Source of the DNA: Blastobasis lacticolella
Lineage: Eukaryota > Arthropoda > Insecta > Lepidoptera > Blastobasidae
Direction: 5' to 3'
DNA: 64,000 nucleotides
Assembly: GCA_905147135.1 (NCBI GenBank)
Contig: LR990064.1
Coordinates: 10,868,001-10,932,000 of the forward strand
Shown here piece after piece: positions 54,301 through 62,829 of this stretch. The notes beneath the pieces were generated by a model, which did not search any database, was not told where the DNA came from, and saw only the letters and a list, made by a program, of their open reading frames with translations. The translations under genes and the position numbers were made by a program. The first letter of the stretch is position 1. Every line of letters starts with the position of its first letter.

Positions 54301-57300
54301 CTCTGGGTTTTAACTCAACCTTGATCGAATTATCATCTGTTTTTTATTTAGATTAATTATGTAAGTGCAATATTTACGTATTTTTCATTTTAGAACTTAA
54401 ATAAAAATTTAAAGCAGCCACACTTAAGCAAAAAGTTATTTCTACGCCCATATTATATATTTAGTTGGCGATTATCTTGTGTGGTTTAATAATTAGTGTA
54501 TACCGTAGTAAAAAGTGTGTGTGTGTGTGTACCACTAAACTTTTAAAGCTAAGTTTTAACTAATAATATAAAATTATATTTAATATTTCTAGCTTCAACA
54601 AAACCCGGTAAGTGTTATTTTATTTGTGTACTAGCTGTTCAGATTTTAGGAAAACCATTAATTTACATTAATAATTACATATTTTAATTTATATATTTTT
54701 GTATGCAAACTTTGGCTGTACATTGCAACTACCTTTGCTCAACCCTCATCAAATCATATTCAAAATTCAAATATTTAAACGATTCACTATTCAACTACCT
54801 TTCATGAGAATCAGTAGCCTCTCATTACCGTTGTAATGTATGCTCTCCGAATTAAATTCATTGGAATATACAGTCCACTCTTCATTATTTAAAACTGGTT
54901 ACCCTGAGGTCTACGACCGAAGAAAGTAGGCCTGATCACTAGCCAGACATTTGACTGCCATGTCATCTGGTGGTAAGTGACGATGCGTCCGAAGATGGAG
55001 CACACGTCTAGGAACAGCCTATTCTTTCTAGCCTTTTGAAATTTACACTTTTTTATTGCCTAGGTACCATAGAGTTACGGTCTATCTGATGGAAAGCTGT
55101 AGGTAGGACATTTGTAACCTAAGGCTCAAGTATATAACTTATAAGCCTCCGCAATGCGCGTTGTTTTGGTCACGGCGTTGGTATTTTGTATATATTTTAT
55201 ACAAAATACCAACGACGAGTTGGACGCCTTTTGTAAAGATTGGCCGAGGAAAGCATCCGACCTTAAGTCGTAGAAGATGGATAGGGAGGGCGACAGAAGT
55301 GGCTAAAATATTTTTTTTTTAATTCCATTTTTTGTTTAAGTAAATAATAAGCCACCCCTACATACTCTTTATTTACTTAATCACCAAGTAAAATTGTTTT
55401 CTTTATGCAGGACGTAAGTTTCTATTTTAGCTTTTAACACTATTTTAATCCAATGAAATATTATCATATTTTAAAAATATATTTAGGAATAATTAGACAT
55501 ACTGGATGGACCAGATTGGATGTGTACATTCGCGCGTTCCAGTAATGAAAATGAAAATAGTATTTATTGAATTAGGATTACGTTAATTTATCTCTTTTCA
55601 AAAGTAAAAAATGTAACGGAAACCAAAGGGAAAGTTAAGCGAGCTCATCCAGGTAGGGGGCAACGCATGCAGACCGATCAGCGCGTATGAGGACTTACTC
55701 CGGCGAGACACCGGGCACCTATACATGCCTCGCACACAACCGCCTAGGCGAATCATGTGCACAGCGTTCCCGACCCCAGCTGTGCTAACACCCGCACGCA
55801 CCAGCCGGCCCACCCGCGTCGCCCCCTGAACTCGGAACAAAAAGTAAAAGTAATGTCGTCTGTCTGTCAGTATGCCGCTTCAGTTAGGCTTAATTAAGAG
55901 TTTTGTGTGTATACGTTTATGTTTGTATGTATACGTCACAGTGTATTTGGCACGTACTTTGGCAGATTCAGTGTTATTGGCCTACTCGGCAGAGACCCTC
56001 AACACAGTCTACATATCCTTAAATATTTTCAAACTAAATAAAAGAAGTGCTAGAACGCATCCACATATCTACACACAACGAAGACTCCATTACTATAACA
56101 GTCATAATTTAACTTGATATTTTATAACATTCAGATCGTGAGTATATTGTTTTATTTTTAGATATTTGTTAAAAACATAATACTGCATGGGTAGAGACTG
56201 CATTGCAAATTGATAGTGCAGCGACATCTATCGCTGTAATAAGAAACTCCAATAATACTCATCATTTCGAATACACGAGCACGTAATTGGCAACCGTCGC
56301 ACATAGATGGCGTTGGCCTCCTTCATATGAATCTCAACTTTTCATACTTAAACCTAAATCGCGCTAGAGAAGTGTCCAATCATTTTGCGATGTTTATATC
56401 GCCACCAACTCGTCACTGCATTCTGACATACCTTCATAGCCTGAGCAAACATGGGTCGTCCAGATGTGACAACAGCATGACCTTTGATAGACACATAAAT
56501 AGAAAAAAAAAATTAAAAAAGCAATTGGTACACAAAAATTTAACACTAACACAATTTTTTCTAGCCTGACGACGAGAAGCAGAAGGTAAGAAAATTCAAG
56601 GCAACTTAGTAGGTACGAGGCGAGTCCAGAATGTAAGTGTACTGTGTCAGACAGAATTCTGAACTTACGCTTATCTTAGGGTAAAAATAAAAGTCATAAA
56701 ATGTTAAAAATATAATATGAAATAATAATATAATATAAATGTGATAAAAAGATCAATCTCGCAATACAGCGGTGCACATCGGCCAGTCTATTGGGAACAA
56801 TTTCTTCTACGAGGGACTTGGGGCTAGTTTTTTATTTGTAAATATTCTTTTATAATTTAGATAATTTTTTTCCCTTTATATTTAATTTATCTCTATCATG
56901 TTAATACTTTCATTGACAATTAACAAAACAATGAACAGTACAGAAACATTGATAGTTTAAATAGAAAATAACAAATCAAACTAGACATATTTAATGATAT
57001 TTCGAAATTTTATTGCTGTTTTTTTATTTACAAATCCATAAGATAATTAAGCAATTTGCCAACCTTATAAAGCGAAACCATAGATAAATCTCGCCTAGAT
57101 TTAAGTTAGGTGAAAAATTCCAATTGGCTAAGGTGATTCCTGAGTGGTTCAGTGGTCGACAAAAATACAACTTTTTTTTAAAAATGAATCTCGATTTCTG
57201 CCTAAACTATGAGTTTCCGCGGGTATGTTTCTTGGGAAAAGTTGTTCAGTTTCATGGGTAGAATATGGGGTTTCAATTAATGCTAGCGGTCTTTTTACAC

Positions 57301-60300
57301 CCTGTATACCTACTTTTTTGTAATTTTCATTCGTTCATTTAACTCTATTTTATTTTCCTACAGTACATAAATGATCTGCTACACGCAAGACTTGTAGAGG
57401 TAAGGCTAAATATAGTATATAGTCGCGCCCCCGTATTTATATAATTATAAACATTGCTATGAACAAGTATTTGTGTTTGGTAGTAAAAAAAGTTAAGCTG
57501 TTATTTATTTATTTTTATTTTACAATTTATTGTACACATGAAACTTTGATGAAAAATACAGAGTTAAAGATGACACAACAGGCGCTACTTATTTCTTAGA
57601 AGAAATCTCTTCCAGCAGGCCTATTAAAGAGATATGTGATAAGTAGTCGCAGATTAGACATGCACAATATCTAACTAAATATACATACACATATAATAAC
57701 CTAATATATTAAACTACATATACCAATACATAAAATACATAGATATCTACAAATTATCTATAGGCATTGTACCCCGCATTTTCAAGAACTAAGAGAGAGA
57801 TAGTGCTCTTTCACAAATTTCTTAAAAATACCGATAGATTTACTATCGCGTATTCCATACGGTAGAGAATTCCACAACCTTGCAGCATGAACAGTGAAGG
57901 AGTAGGAATAGAAATCGGAATGGTGAGGTGGTATTGCTAATGAGGTTCGTACACTGGGACGACAATGTTTGTCTAGTGGACGGGAGAAATGAAAACGTTC
58001 AGAGAGATATAAAGGAGCAGACGGGTTATGGAGAATATTATAAAGAGTGGAAAGAATGTGAGCATTCCTACGTAGTCTAATTGGGAGCCACTTGAGTTGG
58101 GATCAATAACTTGAGACGTGGTCGTACTTGCGTAAGCCAAAAATAAAGCGTATGCATAAGTTTTGAAGTCGCTCTAGCTTACTTAAAAGGTCCTCAGTGG
58201 CATCCAAATAGCAACAGTCTGCATAGTTTGAGCAAGAGATATTTTAGTTTTCAAAGGCAGAAAACTTTGGAGATCTTTGATAGAGATCTCATTGACCTGA
58301 GACACCCAGGACAAATTGGGCTCTAAAATCAAACCTAGGTTTTTTGATTTTTTGCTGAGCGGAATGGAAATTCCATCGTAACAAATAGTATGAATAGTAT
58401 ACTTTAGCGTAATTTAAAGAATAAGAAACGAATATTACGTCATTAATCGTTTTATTAAAGTAACGAATGAAATAGAAATTAAGAACAAATAGAAAAAGTT
58501 AAAAATATCATATTCATAAATTTTGTTGTCGAAGACCTTAAATCTCAAGACGGACGACACTGTGAGTGCAGCTCCTACTACGGTGGTTTTTATTGCATAA
58601 ATACCTTGCAGTGTACAAATTCTTACAAATATTCCTATATACCTGATCAACTCCTGAGAAACTCCTTCGGAATAGGTCCACAGAGATAAAAATTCCGGGA
58701 AAAATTCCAGGCCGGGAAAGCTCAGCACTCAGGGAATAATTTCAGTCGGAATAATGTTGTCGAAAAGCCCTGGATATAATAAACATATTTTATAATTATA
58801 TAATAAATTTCGGCGAGTGGGTTTAAATATCCACTAAATCGCCACTGCTGACTAGCCTGACGAAGTGTCCTGTGTCCTTGATAATAGATTTTGGACAATT
58901 CTAATAAGATGATTTATACTTATACATTCAATCAAATTAATTAGGTACACACGCATACCACATACACACACATACGCACGGTACATGCACACGCTAACGC
59001 ACTCTCATATATAAAAAATCTTTACAGTATTCCACATTCCATGACACCGTTCATGGCTAAGAATCTTACTTTTGCAAAGCTCAAAAAAGGGATTACTATC
59101 TCCGATAGTACAGGTTAACCTAGTTTAGGAGACAGGAAATCAATATGTGGCTAATACATTTTTAGTGACTGAATTATTACATACACACATTGTACTTAAG
59201 ATATATATTGCCATTTATTGTACAGTTATATTATATTCGTTGTTATATTATTTGGTTTATAAATACTATTTATATATTCATGCTAAATCACTTAAATACT
59301 ATGCTAAGTAGTTCACGTTGCGCAGAGTTGTATTTCTATATATCGAGTCTGTCATATGTACGTGCAGCTTCTGGAAACTTCGCAGCGCCGAATGTTGAGT
59401 ATGTAACATGTGATACACAAACTATTATTAAAAATTTCAGGAGGCCGAGCTCAAGAACATCGTAAGTATCCCATACCATCAACAGTCTACTGCTTGACTT
59501 TCCACAACTACTTGCGTACTAGTGGACTGGTAGAAAAAGCTGCTAAGCTTTAAGTAATATGCATGAAATAAATTTAAATAAATAAATTATCCAAAACAAT
59601 TTTTTATGCAAAAATAATGCAAAAATTTAAAGTTGACTTCTGTTAAAGTAGAGGACAGGGTACGACAAGCAAATATATATATAAACTGAAAATAAAACAG
59701 AAGTAGTCATATGAATCAAGGCACATTTATCTCTTAGAACAATCTGGTTTAAATAGCCTAAGAAATAGTATCTTTTGATTTGCGTAAACTAAGATAACAA
59801 TTATTATTATTTTCCTCTAGATTTTCCCCCATTTACCAAGTGTAAGTATTTTAAAGATATATTAATAGAAGGTAATAATGGTTACTGCAGAAATCGCCGT
59901 CATATAAAATCCAGTTCGTCACCCTGTATGTTACAATATATTTTGATGTAGTCATCTACGACAATAACATATCAGCTATCAGATTCCCGATAATAACGAC
60001 ATACGCTAATAAAAAAAATTGACGACATCGATTCTAAAATCCTACTCGATTCACTCACAGATTCATGTTGTTTTTCCTGCGTTTTCAATGGCTGGCCTCC
60101 GTGGGAGAGGTCCCACCCGGGACCATCTCCGGGCAGAGCCAATTAATTCCTGTCCGTAGCGACCATGGGACGATCCGAGTAGCCAAATGTGTAAAATGTA
60201 TAAATTGACATAACATAATCTCATTTCACATATTTTGATTTAGCCGTGAGCGAGTGATCGTCTAGTTATCGATTTAAAATTTTCAGACCCGTTACGTTTG

Positions 60301-62595
60301 TATACATTTTGAAAAACGTCACAAGGATTATTTTAGTTTATGGCAATACTCTATAAATCAACAAATAATAAAATTTAGTTTATGTAGATAAAAGTAAAAT
60401 CAAATACCGACATCCGCACAAATGAAACGAATGAATCATAAAATCCGCGTAAGTCAGATGTCCAATGCACGCAGATCCAAATAGTCAAACAATTTATAAA
60501 ATCCGTACAAGAAATCAAACAAAGAATAAAGTAAACATGCGACTTAGCTTTGACAGCACTCGAAACGGCAACGGATTCTTCTTTCTTCTGTGGCCACCCT
60601 AACCCTATAATTACGAAACCCTAACATTGTCCTTACCTAAATAATATGAAATAGAGGCCTTTAGGTCTCGGAAATAGCCTAAATCGATAGGAAAAACCTG
60701 GGCTCACCCTCCAAACCTACACACCAGGCCAAACATGAACATATAGACCACATGTCCTGCGCATGCGTCCAGCAAAACCTTGACATCAAACGAACCAGTG
60801 ACCTATTGTCTACTTCGCTCGTAGAATAGCACCAACCGTTTACACTCATGGGTGTCGTATAAGGCGACTAATGTTTTTCGAGGCAAAACTTCTAGAGTCT
60901 CCGTAAGCTAGAAAATGAGCAGTAGCGTTTTCCATTGTTATTATAACACTGCGATCTCCAACCCGCCTGCCAAACGTGGCGATTATGGCAATAACTTTCC
61001 CTTTCGTGGGAGAGGCCCTAACCCCTGGTAGTGGTCTATTATGAGCGGTGATGATGATGATGATGAGATTGTGGTGGAACGAACAAACCTACAACCAAAT
61101 TTTTTTTTCAGGATGATGTACCACCATCGAATAATGTAAGTATATATATTACTCGCATATTAATAATCACTTTGGCCTTCGATATATCGGTTGTACCGGG
61201 TTCGAATCCCACTGCAGCCATGTACCAATGACTCTTTTCTCAATAATGTACATTAGTTAAAGTCTAACCAATGCTCTTACGATGAGAGAAAACATTGTGA
61301 TCTTCTTTTTTGCTTGACGACTAGTGGCGGGTCAAATTTGCGGGGACCAGTAGTCCAGTAACATTGTGATGAAACCTGCACATTCAGGCGACTGAATGGT
61401 AACCATGATCCAATCTTGTTAGGTTCCCCTGGTAGCAGGGTCACGTAGGTCAGATGGCAGTCGCTCCACTGTAATTATCTGATCTGCCAAATCCTGGATC
61501 ATGGTCAAGGCGGACCGCGAACCATCGTGCGAGACACTAAACACTGAATTCCCTTATAATATTCAAAATGTATACGTGAATGTTATTTTATTGTTTTTTT
61601 TTGTACCACTTAAGTGGCAAACAAGATTGCAGTGATGATGATGATGTGGTTGTGGTGTGGAAGGAACAAATCTACAATCAAATTTTTTTTTCAGGATGAT
61701 TTACCACCATTGAATAATGTAAGTATATATTTTACTCGCATATTTATTATCATTTTGGCGTTCGATATCTCGGTTGTAGCGGGTTCGAATCCCATTGCAG
61801 CCATGTACCAATTACTCTTTTCTGAATAATGTACATTAGTTGAATTCTGACCGATGCTCTTACGGTGAGAAAAAACATTGTAATGAAACTGATAAATCCT
61901 AGATTATGGTCAAGGCGGACCCCGGGCCCTTGTGCGCGAGAGCACAGTCGGAACTACGCCAAGATGTTAAGCACGGTAACAGGGGAACCCGACCAAATTG
62001 GATCACGGTTACATATTCAGTCGCCGGAATGCGCAAGTTTCCCTCACGATGTTACACTTAGCGTAAGAGCATTTTTATTTATACCACTAGGGTGGCACAC
62101 AAACTTACGGCCTGCCTGATGGAAAGCAGTCTATGGACATTTGCAATACCAGGGGCGTCACCCACGCGTTGCGACCCCGTAAAAAGCTTTTCATCCCTTT
62201 CTTGAAGAACTCCCTATTGTACTCTACAGGAATAACTTCTCCAGGTAGTTCATTCCACAACCTTAGTGGGGAAAAAGTTCCTATAAAATTGCACAGTTCG
62301 CGACTAATTTAGCTCCAAGGTGTGAGGATGAACTCCTGTCATTGGCGAGCGGTGCGATGATAGAATGTATCTGTAGGCACTACGTCAAACAGTTCGTGAG
62401 AACAAACACCGATGTGCAAGAATCGTTTAATATTCAACTAATACATATACGAGTACATGAGTCACAAAAGTGGTGAAGGCATTGCATAGATTGCAAGCAG
62501 ATATACCCTAAAGGTAAAAGGTACACCGACGATATATTTTATTTTTATACCGTTTGTTCCAGAATCGCTACAACAGAGGATCTTACAGAAACTAC
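45291..62595 (+). CDS. Gene B: secreted multi-microexon gene, 3' part outside window
   Basis: I do not recognise the family. Nineteen exons, some marked as candidates below, join in one frame to about 130 codons across 17.3 kb. Every exon is a multiple of 3 (3 to 63 nt) in phase 0, and almost every donor is GTAAGT. Exon 1 encodes a signal peptide. The rest alternates acidic, Asn/Pro, Leu-rich and Arg/Tyr modules, without cysteine and without a known domain. Three exons are one codon long. Two neighbouring exons (61112-61135 and 61695-61718) are duplicates. The introns are filled with LINEs, SINEs and MITEs. Phase-symmetric exons let splicing drop or keep any module, so many isoforms could arise; that is inference. 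The layout resembles schistosome MEG genes and aphid bicycle genes in form, but no sequence relationship is claimed. Confidence 0.75.
45620..47475 (+). pseudogene. LINE-C element in gene B intron 1
   Basis: Endonuclease-like pieces lie at 45650-45830 (YVDFCNVKGIALNLHVVHHH). RT pieces lie at 46118-46573 (RRVLFSLDVRKSSGPDGIPA, PSNYRPIVITSLLSKVMEQV). The C-terminal region lies at 46967-47308 (AVRIIDDPLLTDGLDPLGLR). The tail at 47330-47470 is typical for the family. Frames are broken and the RT palm is largely deleted. Confidence 0.8.
47903..47917 (+). CDS. Gene B microexon, 5 codons (VPPPI)
   Basis: Acceptor CGTTTCTCTTTTCAG, donor GTAAGT at 47918. 15 nt. Confidence 0.75.
47985..48236 (+). mobile_element. 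SINE-like R2 in gene B intron
   Basis: Near full-length plus copy with the GATGATAATGA tail. A minus fragment of R2 follows at 48398-48528. Confidence 0.8.
48398..48528 (-). mobile_element. SINE-like R2 fragment
   Basis: It contains CCACGCTTGGCAGGCGGG and CTACTCTGCCCGACACCAC, with internal deletions. Confidence 0.65.
48603..48617 (+). CDS. Gene B microexon, 5 codons (ARDSN)
   Basis: Acceptor AACTTTTCTTGTTGCAACAG, donor GTGAGT at 48618. 15 nt. Confidence 0.72.
49215..49415 (+). repeat. LINE-C 3' end fragment
   Basis: Shares GTGCCTCAAAGG, GTTGCAGATGTCCTGG and CCGTGTGTCTCCTTAGG with the other LINE-C tails. Confidence 0.65.
49526..49537 (+). CDS. Gene B microexon, 4 codons (LRSL)
   Basis: Acceptor TTTTTTATATTGCTTTTCAG, donor GTAAGT at 49538. 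12 nt. Confidence 0.7.
50363..50401 (+). CDS. Gene B exon, 13 codons
   Basis: Acceptor AACAATTTTTTCACAG, donor GTAAGT at 50402. The phase 0 peptide is GDDILQSIDEYIR, a likely short amphipathic helix. Confidence 0.8.
50816..50827 (+). CDS. Gene B candidate microexon, 4 codons (IFLS)
   Basis: Acceptor TTTCTTTCTTTCAAG, donor GTAAGT at 50828. The acceptor tract coincides with an AATAAATATTTCTTTC-type repeat tail, so the match could be accidental. Confidence 0.45.
51110..51215 (-). mobile_element. SINE R3 fragment
   Basis: Contains CTTGGCGTTAATGTCCCGG and ATGATCCAGGATTTGGCAGG of the R3 body. Confidence 0.6.
51844..51864 (+). CDS. Gene B microexon, 7 codons (KKTSKLV)
   Basis: Acceptor TAACATTCTATTTCAG, donor GTAAGT at 51865. 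21 nt, basic. Confidence 0.78.
51915..52245 (-). mobile_element. SINE R3, minus copy
   Basis: R3 body with GCGTTAATGTCCCGG and the GCACCGGTGGCCTAGTAG-like tRNA head near 52230 (minus). The B box is decayed (GGATCCGAAAC). Confidence 0.7.
53184..53186 (+). CDS. Gene B one-codon exon GAT (Asp)
   Basis: Acceptor ATGTTTACATTTTATAG, donor GTAAGT at 53187. Three nucleotides, phase 0. Alternative acceptors upstream are weaker. It parallels the candidate at 2004-2006 in gene A. Confidence 0.6.
53415..53660 (+). repeat. Dispersed repeat R5, copy 2
   Basis: Similar to 2100-2345. The shared core includes AAGGATTTTCAGGTTGCATC against AAGGCTTTTCAGTTTCATCG and GCGACACCCAATAGGGG against GCGATACCCAATAGAG. 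Confidence 0.6.
54029..54031 (+). CDS. Gene B candidate one-codon exon GTG (Val)
   Basis: Acceptor ACACATTTTTATAG, donor GTAAGT at 54032. It could also be a recursive-splicing-like site. Phase 0. Confidence 0.45.
54352..54360 (+). CDS. Gene B microexon, 3 codons (INY)
   Basis: Acceptor ATCTGTTTTTTATTTAG, donor GTAAGT at 54361. 9 nt. Confidence 0.6.
54593..54607 (+). CDS. Gene B microexon, 5 codons (LQQNP)
   Basis: Acceptor TATTTAATATTTCTAG, donor GTAAGT at 54608. 15 nt. Confidence 0.72.
55411..55413 (+). CDS. Gene B one-codon exon GAC (Asp)
   Basis: Acceptor AAATTGTTTTCTTTATGCAG, donor GTAAGT at 55414. Three nucleotides, phase 0, with an excellent polypyrimidine tract. Confidence 0.62.
55546..55889 (-). 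mobile_element. GC-rich SINE-like repeat R1, copy 2
   Basis: Same ends and orientation as 4087-4446, with a 3' tail ATTTTCATTTTCATTAC (minus) and a small internal deletion. Confidence 0.75.
56565..56585 (+). CDS. Gene B microexon, 7 codons (PDDEKQK)
   Basis: Acceptor CACAATTTTTTCTAG, donor GTAAGA at 56586. 21 nt, charged. Confidence 0.75.
57364..57399 (+). CDS. Gene B exon, 12 codons
   Basis: Acceptor CTATTTTATTTTCCTACAG, donor GTAAGG at 57400. The phase 0 peptide is YINDLLHARLVE, helical in composition. Confidence 0.8.
57495..58345 (-). pseudogene. LINE-D 3' fragment in gene B intron
   Basis: Parallels 30850-31700 of the LINE-D copy: ACAATTTATTGTACACA-type end, GAATTCCACAACCTTGCAGC, and GGGAGCCACTTGAGTTGGG against AGCTACTTGAGTTGAG. 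Frames are broken. Confidence 0.75.
58346..59437. other. Gene B intron, no gene seen
   Basis: AT-rich sequence with an ACACACATACGCAC simple repeat near 58960. The minus-strand frame at 58435-58728 shows no recognisable domain. Confidence 0.45.
59441..59461 (+). CDS. Gene B microexon, 7 codons (EAELKNI)
   Basis: Acceptor ATTATTAAAAATTTCAG, donor GTAAGT at 59462. 21 nt. Confidence 0.77.
59821..59841 (+). CDS. Gene B microexon, 7 codons (IFPHLPS)
   Basis: Acceptor TTATTATTTTCCTCTAG, donor GTAAGT at 59842. 21 nt. Confidence 0.78.
60820..61068 (+). mobile_element. SINE-like R2 in gene B intron
   Basis: Full plus copy ending in a GATGATGATGATGA tail directly before the duplicated exon block. 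Confidence 0.8.
61112..61135 (+). CDS. Gene B duplicated exon a, 8 codons (DDVPPSNN)
   Basis: Acceptor CAAATTTTTTTTTCAG, donor GTAAGT at 61136. 24 nt. Near twin of 61695-61718. Confidence 0.82.
61195..61540 (+). mobile_element. SINE R3, plus
   Basis: B box GGTTCGAATCC and the R3 body. A 60-bp diverged stretch (61300-61360) interrupts it. Confidence 0.75.
61695..61718 (+). CDS. Gene B duplicated exon b, 8 codons (DDLPPLNN)
   Basis: Acceptor CAAATTTTTTTTTCAG, donor GTAAGT at 61719. The flanks match exon a on both sides for about 200 bp in total, including the start of a SINE R3. Confidence 0.82.
61765..62075 (+). mobile_element. SINE R3, plus, duplicated copy
   Basis: GGTTCGAATCC with R3 body. 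Its head is part of the duplicated block. Confidence 0.75.
62563..62595 (+). CDS. Gene B exon, 11 codons (NRYNRGSYRNY)
   Basis: Acceptor ATACCGTTTGTTCCAG, donor GTACGT at 62596 (or GTAAAC four bases later, which would break phase). 33 nt. Similar in composition to the gene A exon at 508-585. Confidence 0.7.
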
Positions 62596-62818
62596 GTACG
62601 TAAACATTATTATTTAAAATCTTTGCACAAATAATACTTTTCTAACTAAAGTAGCGTAGCCCTTTTGCTAAGTGAACGCACTGCGTTTAATACAGCTCGC
62701 TATAATAGGTCAATTTTGTTCATTTGACAATGATATGAAGATCACGATAGGACCGCGACATATGTAGTATATACAGCAGAACATATTTTGAAAAGTTTCT
62801 TTGTCTATTACAGTACAG

Positions 62819-62824
62819 TACAGG
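62819..62824 (+). CDS. Gene B candidate 6-nt exon (YR)
   Basis: Donor GTAAGT at 62825 follows a TTACAGTACAGTACAGG run with three AG acceptors 5 nt apart. Only the middle one gives a multiple of 3 (TACAGG). Weak but in phase. Confidence 0.35.
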
Positions 62825-62829
62825 GTAAG

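Noticed and set aside
56630..56632. AAT between AG and GTAAGT as another one-codon exon
   Set aside because: The preceding intron would be only 44 nt, and the acceptor CGAGTCCAG lacks a pyrimidine tract.
61865..62119. 84-aa plus frame
   Set aside because: It is a passage through SINE R3 sequence.
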